Shown here piece by piece: positions 10,565 to 21,124 of a stretch of 64,000 nt of DNA; within the stretch, counting starts at the first letter, position 1; each line of letters opens with the position of its first letter. A model generated the notes under the pieces. That model searched no databases. It was given only the letters and a program-made list of their open reading frames with translations, and was not told where the DNA came from. The stretch comes from Prorocentrum cordatum (Eukaryota > Sar > Dinophyceae > Prorocentrales > Prorocentraceae). The stretch is from assembly GCA_963575745.1 (NCBI GenBank), contig CAUYUJ010019337.1, positions 398,794-462,793 of the forward strand. Direction: 5' to 3'. Both the position numbers and the translations under genes were made by a program.

Positions 10565-12394
10565 CTGGGCAAGAAACCATAAAGTGGAATGTCAAAACGC
10601 ACCGCCCCCACACGAAAACCCCTGACTCTAACCACACCCCTTTTGAGTACATTCCGAGGCCCAAGAACTAGACCACATCCTCCAATTATGTTTCTCCATC
10701 CTCCTCCTCCTTCTGTCCTCCCCCCCCCCATCTTCTCGAAGCTCGGACTCCCCTCTCTCCCGCCCCCTCCTCCTCCTCGTTCCTGCGCCGTCTGTTTCCT
10801 CCTCCTTTCACCCTCCTCTGCCACCTCCTCCCTCACGTCCCGTCCAAAAACGCCCCCAGGAGAACGCGGTGAAGCTGGCCCTACAGGATTCCTTGAACTC
10901 AAGACTATGCGCAGCCGTTGTTGTTCTGAGATTTTGACTCGAGACCCTCTCAAGGCCCCTGGTTCCCTGGATCACAAAACCAACATACCTAACAACATGG
11001 GACCTTAGCGAGGTCAGCGACACCCTGGGACACCAGCGTTTTTTCGTCGGACCAGGGCCTCGATCCAGGACAGTCGCCCTCGCTACCCGATACGAATACA
11101 CGATGCCAAGAACGAAGACAAAGGACCTGAGGCAGCGGCATGCTAAACGCATGTAATGCGACCTCTGGTGCACGCATAGTTTGTATGAAGTACGACCATG
11201 CGCACCTGCCATGCAATACACCAGACATGGCACGCATACATAACATTTACTACATGTACGTAACATACATACACACTGCATGGCAACACACGTGCACCAC
11301 AAACATTACGTGTACATGTACATGGGACACACAAAACTCACATGCAAATGCAAGTACGGAGTAACATTGCTCTCCCCGCCACCGTGCGCAGCACACGCAC
11401 GCCACGTGGTAACATGTGCACAATGTCGAACAGACAACACCATGCCACGCGATAACCCTTCAGGGGAACCATACCAGCCAAACAACAAACATTGGGCAAT
11501 GTAATACTAAACAGGACACAAAACGCACAACACGCAACAACCAAAATACAGTGTTAGGCTATCTCGCGCATACGGAAGTTTTGCCCCCGATGCACTTTTG
11601 TTTCAATTGCGGTAAGCATGAAACCCTTGGGCCCGCTCAGCACCCATGCAATGCATATATTACCGAACCACCGAAATGCACATGCACGCGCCCAAGCAAA
11701 AACCGCAAACCCAACTGACACCACACGGTACACCGACCATATCACATGGAACACACAACACACGCGGCATTATCGATTACATAGCCACACGACGATGGAC
11801 GATTGCAGAGAAAAAATGTTTGGAAACGAGACGACCGCGTATATACTTATATAACGTCTGTTGTGTTTGGCAACGACACGCCAACAAAAACGACTGGCAA
11901 CGGTCCCAGACTGGGTGGGCATTACAACAGCGCCTTGGGCATGCCACGCACGACGGATATCTACAAACTGCAGCAAGCGACGCACATTCCTTGGACGACG
12001 GAAAATGCAAACAACGACGAAACTTGCAGTCCACGTTGCTCCACCGCGCGAAGCCACTCCACCACCCCCCCCCCGTGCCACCAACCGAAAACGGCGACCC
12101 GCAAATGAAATATCACACGCTCGTTTACAGGGTTCCTTCGTATTCTGAAAAATGTCTCGCTGTCCTGCCCACCCAAACGCACAACCGCGCGACCCCCCCC
12201 CGCCCCTCCCGCGCGCCAACCAGCGCGCGCCCGCGCGGTTTCATCATTGCGCGCCGATGCCCTGCAAAGCAATGGCGCGTGCCCAGGCGACCCAATGGCA
12301 GCGCAAATAAAAACATTGCCCTGGCGGCGGCCCCAACCATATGCAAATGCAATACCGCGGGGCAAATAAGACGAAACAAAGGGAATTCACTATA

Positions 12395-13330
12395 ATTCCA
12401 CGAGCCGTGTGAAAACGGTGCGCCAAGATGGAGCGGTGCGGCTATGCGAACCCCGCCGCTGGCCCTTCGGTGGAGCCCCATTATGGGGCCACGGGCCGCG
12501 CGACGGGGGCGCGCCCGCATGCGGGGCCGCCGTGTGAACCCTGCCATTGAAGCCTTCGTTGGATCTCACTATGGGGCCACGGACCGTGTGAGATGTGCAC
12601 CCAAATTCAGGGCCACCATGCGAAAACTGCCACTGAAACACCCGATGGAGGTTCCAATGGAGCCGCGAACCGTGTGAAGGGTGCACCCTAATGCGGGGCC
12701 GCCATGCGAACCTTGCCGTCGGGGCCTTCGGTGGGGCTCCCAACAGGGCCGCGAACCGTGCGAGGGGTGCGCCCAAATGGGGCGGGGCAGCCACCCGAAC
12801 CCTGCCACTCGACCCAGGTAGAACCGAGCATGGCGCCACGAAACGCGTGGGGGTCGCGCCCAAATGCGGGGCAGCCGCGCGAGCCCTACCACTGGCGCCT
12901 TCGGTGGGGCCCCCCTGGGAGCCACGAACCGTGCGAGGGGCGCGCTCAAAATGCGGTGCCGCCATGCGAACATTGCCGCTGGAACCGTCGGTGGGGCCCC
13001 CTTTGGGGCCGCGAACCGCGTGAGGGGCGTGCCCTAATGCGGTGCAGCCATGCGAACCCTGCCGCTGGAACCTCCGGTGCAGCTCCCTTTTGGGCCGCGA
13101 ACACCGCGGGAGGGCGCGCCCAAATGCGGGGCCGCCATGCGAGCCCCGCCACAGGGGCCTTCGGTGAAGCTCCCTTTGGAGCCACGAACCGCGTGAAGGG
13201 CGCGCCCAACTGCGGCGCCGCCATGCGAACCCTGCCGCTGGAACCTTCGGCGGAACCCCCGATGGCGCAACGAATGGTGCGAGGGAGCGCCCACGTGGTT
13301 GAGCGGTGCGGGGGGCAGCGGCAGAGGCAG
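12395..13330 (+). repeat. 87-bp repeat array, about 11 copies
   Basis: The CCACGAACCGTGTG landmark recurs near 12398, 12487, 12577, 12663, 12750, 12835, 12922, 13008, 13095, 13182 and 13268, a spacing of 85-90 bp. The rest of each unit (ATGCGGGGCCGCCATGCGAA, CTGCCGCTGGAACCTTCGG) is also conserved. This is the largest of four arrays of this family in the window. Confidence 0.9.
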
Positions 13331-13379
13331 GAGCAGAGGAGGGGGAGAATGTGGGGGAGAAGGGGGTGGGGCGGTTGCT

Positions 13380-13425
13380 GAGGGGGGGGGGGGGGGGGGG
13401 GGGGGGGTGGGGGGGGGGGGGGGGA
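13380..13425. repeat. Poly-G tract
   Basis: About 44 bases with only one T breaking runs of G, embedded in purine-rich DNA (13310-13430). A strong candidate for G-quadruplex structure and for sequencing error. Confidence 0.9.
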
Positions 13426-14550
13426 CGGGGTGAGAGGGGCGCGGTGTCCCGCCCTTTAAACGCGGACCCAACACCACAGGACTGCAGGGGACTATTGTTG
13501 GCGCCCAAGGTCAGCAGGCCCAAGGTTAAGCTAGGGCCAGGGGTAGAAGGGTGGGGGAGGTGGGGGCAGGGGGGTGTGCGGGGGGGGAACCGCGGAATTG
13601 AGGAAATAAAAAAGGCTAACTGGGAAACATATACAATGATACGGCAATGCGCAATGATATAGCTAATCGTATACCCATGGCGACGGATGGAGAACTCGCT
13701 GCATACATTAGAACAAGAGCTGCAGCGCCGCTGCGCCGCCTTGCAGAATTCAAGCCCAAGCCTCAGATAATCGCATTGTAAATTGCGACCGATGGGGGAC
13801 TTGACTCGCGCGCGCGCTCCACCGCTGACATTTCGCTGCAGTTGCCGACGCAAGACAAACGGCAAGCCCAAGACACACTACAACGCGCAGAAGATGCGAA
13901 TTGGACGCAACCACGGCGCGAACCTTACCACGCACCCCCTTGGATGCGCAAACACACGCGCCACGGAATTACCTGACCGCAAATCGACGACCCGCGCTGG
14001 GGAATGCGCAGGCCGCGCAGCCCGCTCGGCGAGCTCACTGGCAGGCGCGGCGCCCCTGCGAACTAGGCCAACCGCCTCGTTGTGCGCGGAGGCGCGGTAG
14101 AAACAGAAAATGCCACGGACCTTGCGCACCCTGCGCCGTCGGCAGCGCTCGTCGGGAACGCTGGCGCGTTGGTCATCGCCAAACCCGAGCGCGGCCTCTG
14201 CTCCGCGACCGACCACGGGCCCCGCAGATCACCGCTTTGCGCAAGTGGCGCCCGCCCCCAAACGAGCATTCGCTGCGGCGGACATGCGCGCTCCAAACCC
14301 ACCTTCCAAACGGCCCCGCCGTGCCCCGATCGCGCCGAGGCCCACGCAACAATGAGGGGGTTCGGCGGCGGGCCACGCGGGCCCCATGCGCCCCAGCGGC
14401 CGAGGCGCGCGCTCGAACGTGGCCGCCAGCTCTCTGCGCAACTTTTGGCTGGCCGCGTCGAACGCCCTCTTTGCGACGCACGGCTCCGAGCGATCGCGCC
14501 CTCAGATAATGCAACCCCGCAATCTTAACAAAAGAAAAGCCACCTGCCAC

Positions 14551-14850
14551 TTAAAACTGCGCGTCCGCGAGCGCGTTGGTGCACCCCGTGACCTGGGCCG
14601 CCCGCTGGACGAGGCCGCGCTTGGTCGCGCGCGCCATGAAACGCGGACTGAACGCGTCATCCGCCCATAGCATGGCGCGTTGCCACTCGGCGCGCGCCGA
14701 GCGCGTGGCATCTTGAAGGCCCCCCGCGCGGCGCGGCTTCAGATGCTTCTTCGACCAGATTGCCTCGAGCTCGTCAACGGCATCGGGCCCGATGATTCCC
14801 ATGTCGGTGTCATCGGGGAACTCGTCAATTCGCTCCTCCCGATCGGCGCC
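14551..14850 (-). CDS. Exon-like fragment, unidentified
   Basis: The minus frame reads RIDEFPDDTDMGIIGPDAVD, then ELEAIWSKKHLKPRRAGGLQ, and on to TKRGLVQRAAQVTGC. Its balanced composition contrasts with the Arg/Ala/Pro frames around it. Further minus-strand pieces with similar character lie at 15390-15545 (DVLILPKLSGFVTRGLYRLG, then SAWHLVATQEFADRRFS) and 16600-16720 (DPRVFEDWVSYLRGRSPLRH). They could be exons of one gene, or remains of a GC-rich retroelement like the one at 23.6-25.6 kb. Splice sites were not resolved and no family is recognised. Confidence 0.35.
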   Translation of the reverse strand, partial: GADREERIDEFPDDTDMGIIGPDAVDELEAIWSKKHLKPRRAGGLQDATRSARAEWQRAMLWADDAFSPRFMARATKRGLVQRAAQVTGCTNALADAQF

Positions 14851-15039
14851 GACTGTCCTTTTGCCTCCGCGCCAGGCGCCCGCGCGCTTCGCGATTGCTG
14901 ATGATGGCGTGCACGGGCAACGGCCAACGCGAATGCAACGTAAACGACGGTTGTGGACAAAACGGAAAACGGCAATTTCAGGCGGCGTTGAAAATGTGCA
15001 ACGATACTCGCACGAACAGAAGACACCCAGAAATGCTGT

Positions 15040-15165
15040 TGCCAGGAGGAGGGGGGGGAGGATGAGGGGGAGGAGGAGGAGGGGGAGGAGGAGGAGGAGG
15101 GGGAGGAGGAGGGGGAGGAGGAGGAGGAGGGGGAGGAGGAGGAGGAGGAGGAAGAGGCGGCCACG
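15040..15165. repeat. GGAGGA purine tract
   Basis: Nearly uninterrupted GGAGGA/GGGGGAGGA on the plus strand. Confidence 0.85.
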
Positions 15166-16135
15166 CCGAAACCAACAAGGAAAAACGCCGCCGCTGCCCT
15201 GTCGGAAAATCGCAGCGCGCCCCGCGGCGCCACGGCGACGGCGACCCTTCGCCAAACGGCAGCTGCCGTCTCCGCCACGGCAGGCGCGCCGCCGAAGGCT
15301 TCCGCGCGCCGCGCCGCCGCCCCGCCGCCAATGCCGACAACGCCATTGCAAACCGCAACGTTTGTCGTGGCAGGGGCGGGCGGCGCGGGCACCTTGTGGA
15401 AAATTGAAAATCTGCGATCGGCGAATTCCTGGGTGGCAACAAGATGCCACGCGCTGCCGAGCCGGTAGAGACCCCTGGTGACAAACCCGCTCAACTTCGG
15501 CAGTATCAGCACATCCGCGTCCGATGGGAGCGCCGAAAACTGCCGGGTCTTACGCCCCGTCCTCGCGGTGATGCGGAACGCGCGCGAGCCGCCCCCGTCT
15601 GGCGACGGGCGGGTTGCATCTGAACTTGGGCGGGCGAACGTGAGAGGGGGGCGGGGTGAGGGAGGGCGAAACGACAGGGGAAATACCGATGAAGGAGATG
15701 GGTGAGAGGGGGGGGGGTGGAATGGGTGAACGGGCTGCTAAACGCTGGACGCGGCGCAACCACTCTGTGGCGGCGCAGCCCCGTAGTTGCAGCGTTAAGT
15801 TACGGCCAAATACAACTTCCTCTCGCTTTCCCTCCCCGACGTGGGCCGACAAGACTTGGCGACCGACGCGCAAACGGACACCTTTTCCACTGCGCCCTGT
15901 TGCACCTCCAGCCAAGTAGGCCACCGTGCCCCACACCCAGAAACCCCGCTGGCAACGACAAAATCCACCCAGGCGCGCTCGGCAACGGGCTCGCGACCGC
16001 GCGCCGCGAGAACTCGCCGCCTGGGGATAGCCAGGCGCAACGTTTTATCCCACGCGCAATCAACAAATGACGCGCGCGCTGCCGAGCTGAAGACTACCCG
16101 CGCCCGCGAACCCCAAGGCGCGAGCGATTATGAGA

Positions 16136-16169
16136 AGTACTACTACTACTAGTACTACTACTACTACTA

Positions 16170-16205
<36 letters not shown>

Positions 16206-16224
16206 GACTACTACTACAACTACG

Positions 16225-16272
<48 letters not shown>

Positions 16273-16292
16273 GCTACTACTACTACTACTCC
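16136..16292. repeat. (TAC)n microsatellite
   Basis: Roughly 50 copies of TAC/ACT with rare interruptions (AGTAC, ACGACTAC, ACAACTAC). Confidence 0.95.
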
Positions 16293-17789
16293 AGATTCAC
16301 ACATGAGAATTGCGCACCTCTCGCGCTGACGATAACCGCCACCCTTAACACTGCGCGAGAATCGATCGCCGCCGCGCGCCGCGCTGCCTCTGGCGCAGTG
16401 CCCATCCTCTCGTCGCTGCCGTCGGCGCGTCGCCTGGCGCCAAAGGCTTGGGCGCGCGACGTTCAAAGCCGCGGGCAGCCGCCGCTGCTGCGCTGCGCCG
16501 AATGCCCCCTTCTGCGACGGGCCAGCGGTCGGAACTTGGGGCGCAGCCGCCCGATGGGAACGGCATATGCATGGTTGGCGCATGGCCTTGTGAATCGGGT
16601 CACGCAAGATACCCCTGCGGCACGACTCGTGCCGCTCGAACTTCCACTCCCGATGGCGGAGCGGCGACCTCCCGCGCAAGTAGCTGACCCAGTCTTCGAA
16701 GACGCGGGGGTCGTCGCGCGGGGGGGGGCGCGTGCGAGCAATTTTCCCGCCCCTGCCGAAATTCAAAATCTTGCAAGCAGAAGCTCTTTCCGTTGCCGCC
16801 GCCGCAGCTTCTCCAGCATGGATGGGGGCTCATCCATCGTCGCAACGTCCCAGGGCGCGCTGCTGCTGCGGTTGCGCAGCTGGCGACTCGCCGAACGCCT
16901 CGAGCAGCTGCGCGAGGCAGGAAGACGGCGGGAACCCTGAACGGTAAATTTGCCCTGCCACGGCGACACCGGCCGTTCGCGCCGATCGCGCAGACCCCCC
17001 CTTAGCTGCTGAAAAGAAGAACGTCGAGCAGATCCCCCCCGCGGGCATTTCGCCGAATCAATTGCTCTGCAGCCAAAAGATCGCGCGGCGGGGGGCGGGC
17101 GTTTTTCAATGCGAACCCTTACCCGAAGTTACCTACGAAACGATGATAGACCTTCCCTTGGCCACCCGACGGGGGGGGGAACAAAAAAAACAACAGAGGC
17201 CGAGTACGAATGAAACAAGAGCCCCCCCCCCGCCCCCCCCGCCCCGAGCTCCGGTTGATTGCAACGCCCGCGCGGCCTTTAATGCCGCGCGCCCATAAAC
17301 GAACTGCGCGCAACATCGGGTATTATTGCGGAATCGAATCCCACGCGCAAGCGTCGATTGCCTCATGGCCCCCAAAGGGCGTTCACTTTAGTAACGGGGG
17401 AATTCGGCTGCGCCACATCGGACATCTCGCTGCATGAGCCGCGCGCAAACGACCGCAATATCTACATCGCGACAAGCGCCCCCCTCACCGACCAGACATT
17501 ACATTTTACGAAAACATACCCCCCTGCCCCGACAACAAAAACCTTGCAACTTACAAACACCTTTAGACCAATTTAATCTACAAACATACCATCGCTGTCG
17601 CAGCGCGCCTGTGCAAAGACGCTAACCCGCGCACGCCCCGATCCACAGCGCAGCGCTCCTAGGCATAATTCCTGGATGTTCAACGACGAGCGCGCTTGGG
17701 ATTTGCTTGCCAGGGGTCGGCCGAAAAGCGAAAACGCTGAAAGAAAAACTGAAAAATACAAAGGAGTTTGAAGACGCAACAAGTCATTG

Positions 17790-18720
17790 ATGAGCAAGCG
17801 CATGATGGATCGCGCAGGCGCAAGGGCGAAGGGACAGGGAAGACGGGGCAGGAAAGGAAGGAGGGCAAGGATAATGAAGAACAGAAGGAGGCGGAGCTGG
17901 AGAGCGGGGGGAGGAGGGGGAAGATGAGGAAACAACAGGAGGGGAGGGGGATGCGAGAAGAGAAGGAGAGAAGGAGGAGGAGGAACAGGAGGAGGATGAA
18001 CAGGAGGGGGGATGAGGGATTAGCGAGGGCGGAGGGGGTAGGGAGTAAGGAGGAAGGAGAGGGCGGAGCAGGAGGGAGGAAGGAAAAGGGAGGAGGGATG
18101 AGGGAGGAAGAAGGAGGGAGGAGGGAGGAAAGGGAGGCGAAGCAGGAGGAGGAAGGGGGGCACGGGAGGAGGACGAGACAGTATGAGGAGAGGGGGAGGA
18201 GGTAAGCAGAGGAGCAAACGGAGGCGGAGGAGCAAGAGGAGGAGGAGGAAGGGGAGGAAGAGGAGGAGGAAGGAGGATGAGGAGGGGCGAGGGAGGAGGG
18301 AGGAGGGAGGACAAGGAGAAATGAGGAATGGGAGGGAGGAGAGAGGAGGGATGAGGAAGGAGAAAAGAGAGGAGGGTGAGGGAAAGGGGAAGCGGGCGGA
18401 GGGGGGAAGAAAAACATAAGTAAGAAGGGAGGGGGGAATAGGACAGAGGGGGTACGGAGGCGGGAGGCGGAGGGAGGGCGGTGGGAGGAGCAGGAAGGAG
18501 GTGGGAAGAGGAAGGAGGGAATATGGAGGAGGGAGAGGGGAGGAAGGAAGAATACAAGGAGGAAGAGCAGGATGAGGAGGGGGATGGAACAGGAGGAGGA
18601 GGAGGAGGATAAGGAAATATGAGGAGAAGGTTGGACGGAGGAGGAGGAGGGCGAGGATGATGATGGTGAGGGGGAACAGGAGGCAGGAGGAAATCGGGAC
18701 GAAGGAGGAGCGCGAACGCG
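17790..18720. repeat. 0.9-kb homopurine tract
   Basis: Almost all A and G on the plus strand, with irregular GGAGGA/GGGAGGA motifs and rare pyrimidines. Long Ser/Pro/Leu-rich frames on the minus strand (17680-18971) are translations of the tract, not genes. Confidence 0.9.
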
Positions 18721-19154
18721 CAAGTTGCCACTGCCGACCAACACAGAAGCACGTATGTTGTTTCATTTGTGTTTCGTGTACCACAACATATACCAAGATA
18801 ATCATGCAACCATCTGCGCATATTGGGTAACCCACTGCGTAACAACATTGCATACATTAATACACACTTCAACGTACATTCTATGACACCGCAGTTCGTA
18901 CACTTGGCACGGCACCACCATGCGAAGTGCACGCTAACGAGACACTTGCATTGCCAACGACACTGTGGCACGAATCACACGTGGGTGCAAATTAAAAATA
19001 CACAGCTACATACACAGCTTGCTCACTTACGTGTACATACGTAACACAACGCCACGCACGCATACTTCATGGACGCACAACACACATGCGCATACACATG
19101 GAAACATGCACATACATGCACGCACATAATACGCGACACGACGGGTGGCGTCAC

Positions 19155-19250
19155 GTTCGGTTCCGCCCAAGCTTCCATGAAGACCTCCTGGACGCTCACG
19201 CAGAGGTGGGAGCTGTTGAAGACGCGTTGGATCAGCATCGCGATTGCATC
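19155..19250 (-). CDS. Internal exon (32 aa) of unknown minus-strand gene
   Basis: Opens after CAG|GAT at 19250: DAIAMLIQRVFNSSHLCVSV then QEVFMEAWAEPN. The chosen donor is GT at 19154 (AAC|GTGACG, phase 0), which joins cleanly to DEVNTL at 10564. Donors a few codons on would also keep phase. The short amphipathic helical text stands between low-complexity DNA on one side and ACAT repeats on the other. Confidence 0.5.
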
Positions 19251-19679
19251 CTGGAGGGGGGCGGCGAGGACGGGGATCCGATTAGCCCAAAGAAGACCCG
19301 TAGGGGAGACGGAAGGGGAGGAGGACCAGGAGGACGAGGAGGAGGAGAGGGAGGACGAGGAGGAGAGGGAGGGAGAGGAGAGGGAGGAGAAGGAGGAGGA
19401 GGAAGAGAAGGAAAATGGGGCAGGACCGCATACAACCATGACAGCCGCAGCGTCTACTACCACCACGACTACTACCGTCGCAGCTCCTCCTCCTCGCATT
19501 CCTCGTTCCTCATCCTCATCACTCCCCTCCAGGCTCTTACTCATCCTCCTCCCCATCCCCCTCCTCCTTCTCCCCCTCACCCTTCTCCTCGTCATCCCCC
19601 TACTGCTCCTCAGGGTGCTCTCGCGCCTCCCCCTCCTTCCCCTCGCTCCGCTCCCCCAAGCCGTCACAGTCAAGCGTGC
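19251..19679 (-). other. GC-AG intron with complementary halves
   Basis: Donor GC at 19679-19678 after TGG GGG; acceptor CAG at 19253-19251; both phase 0. In the sense strand the first part is GGAGGA-rich (complement of 19485-19665) and the last part is CCTCCT-rich (complement of 19310-19430), separated by about 50 bases. The two halves can pair with each other in the transcript. Confidence 0.6.
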
Positions 19680-20346
19680 CCCCCATTTGGATTTGGACCC
19701 GCAGTCCTTGCCAGCGTACTGGCCCATGTTCTCGAGACAGCCCTTGAGGTGCACACACATGTCGCGGTTGTCCTGATGGTAGAGCTGGCAAGACCCCGTC
19801 GCTGCAGCACGAGTACAGTGACCGTTGAACTCGAGCACCGACGAGTCCGCGGCGTCACCATCGATGTACAAGTCCAGAAACGCCTTCAACACCTTGCCAG
19901 CCTGAGTCTTGCCAGCTCCACTCTTCTTCGTCATCCAACTGCCGACCAGCAACGCGAGCAAGCCAGGCGTCGTGATCTGGTACTCGCTCCTCAAACAGGT
20001 TGGCGGCATCATCGTGTCCGGGCAGTGCGTCGCCTTCCACGACATGACGTTCTCGACGATGCAGTGGCCGCGCTCGCAGTTGAGCGCCTCGAAGTACTTC
20101 GTGATCCTCGGCTTGTTGTTGTAGATCCACTTGCCGACGCCCGTGTCGAACTTCTCGCCGAGGGCTGCGATGACCCGCCTGAGCTCCCAACCAAGCCACA
20201 GAGGAGCCTGACCCTGTCGATATCCATCAAGTGGACCTCGATCATGAGCCCACGCCTTGAAGATGCCGTGGCACTCCGAAGATGAAAACTCACCTGGCAA
20301 CTGCACGTAGATCACCGTGTCGTCCGACATCCCTACTGCTAGACCC
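19680..20346 (-). CDS. Internal exon (222 aa) of unknown minus-strand gene
   Basis: Opens after CAG at 20349-20347 and is open to the GC donor at 19680. It reads GLAVGMSDDTVIYVQLPGEF, then WELRRVIAALGEKFDTGVGK, a Cys/His-containing middle (LNCERGHCIVENVMSWKATH), KKSGAGKTQAGKVLKAFLDL and a Cys-rich end. Length is 1 + 666 nt, in agreement with the phase of both neighbours. A good internal donor (CAG|GTGAGT at about 20291) and an AG 57 nt on would remove 19 codons in frame; both forms stay open. GAGKT resembles part of a P-loop but no full Walker A (GxxxxGK[ST]) context is present, so I do not call an ATPase. Confidence 0.6.
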
Positions 20347-21124
20347 CTGCAGCTAATCAGTCGACACGAAACCTGGTGGCCACTAGGGTCGCAGGCCGCC
20401 CCAGGGCCCCTGGGCCCCACGAGGCCAGGAAACCTAAGCCAAAACGGCTTCGAACAGGGCCGACGCCGCGGGTTAGTGACGTTGCTGCCGCATTACACAC
20501 CACTGGGAAAACACCAAAGACTGCAACCTTGCCCCGAACCAGCAACGCGATCCCAAGGACCACTGAATCGAAACGCATCCCACTGAGCAGGGTTCAACAC
20601 AACTACGGCAGTTCCAATGAGAACGATCCCGATGGCATCGAACATTAGGTTGAGGTAGCTGCATAGCAACCCCCACCTGCCCCCCTCCCATGCGACCCAA
20701 CACCAAGGAGTGACGGGGATAGGCGAAGTCCCAACCAGAAATCGCAGGATATCGATCCCAAGAAAAACTCTTTGACACCAGGGGCTGGAACTTGAAACAG
20801 GTTTGAGGTCTATCCCTTCACACCATTGTGTCATGACAAATCTTCGGACACTGCATTTTTCACAACTCGTAGTTGTATCAAGCATCTGATCCAAGACGCA
20901 GAGAACGTAAACATAGCTGGCCTGCGCACCGTGAAAACTGGCTCCGACCATTGCCAGAGCCCCGAGAACAGACGCAGTCCTCAGAATCGTCTCTGAGACG
21001 CACCCCATTGCATCACATGAGTTCAGATACTGCACTTGCAGACTGACCATTCAACCCCATGGCCTCGAACGTGGAGTATATGTCCACCTTCACAGAGAGA
21101 ACAAAAACGTGCGCCAGCACATAC
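20347..21124 (-). other. Intron or spacer
   Basis: Bounded by a GTATGT donor (21124) after ...THISES and the CAG acceptor at 20347. A minus frame of 185 aa (20493-21050) is open inside and rather hydrophobic, but it lacks splice-site support and would interrupt the phase-consistent join, so it is treated as chance. Confidence 0.4.

Larger units (their letters stand above)
10565..19154 (-). other. Large intron or intergenic interval, 8.6 kb
   Basis: If the exons at 10.2-10.6 and 19.2 kb belong together this is one 8.6-kb intron. It contains a pyrimidine tract (10690-10830), AT/CA-rich non-coding DNA (11000-12390) with nothing recognisable, an 87-bp repeat array (12395-13330), a poly-G run, GC-rich DNA with weak exon-like fragments (14.5-16.8 kb), a (TAC)n tract, non-coding DNA (17400-17790), a 0.9-kb purine tract, and ACAT-rich DNA (18750-19140). 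A break between two genes here is possible. Confidence 0.35.

Noticed and set aside
12395-13330. Regular 87-bp spacing suggesting a CRISPR array
   Set aside because: The whole unit is conserved and not a short repeat with unique spacers. The context is eukaryotic and no cas gene is present.
17680-18971. Ser/Pro-rich minus frames up to 395 codons
   Set aside because: Produced by the 0.9-kb homopurine tract; three frames are open together.
19680-20346. GAGKT in the large gene as a P-loop ATPase
   Set aside because: The full Walker A spacing and a Walker B partner are not present in the exon.
20493-21050. 185-codon hydrophobic minus frame as an exon or membrane protein
   Set aside because: No acceptor or donor that keeps phase with its neighbours. 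Skipping it gives a clean GT-AG join.
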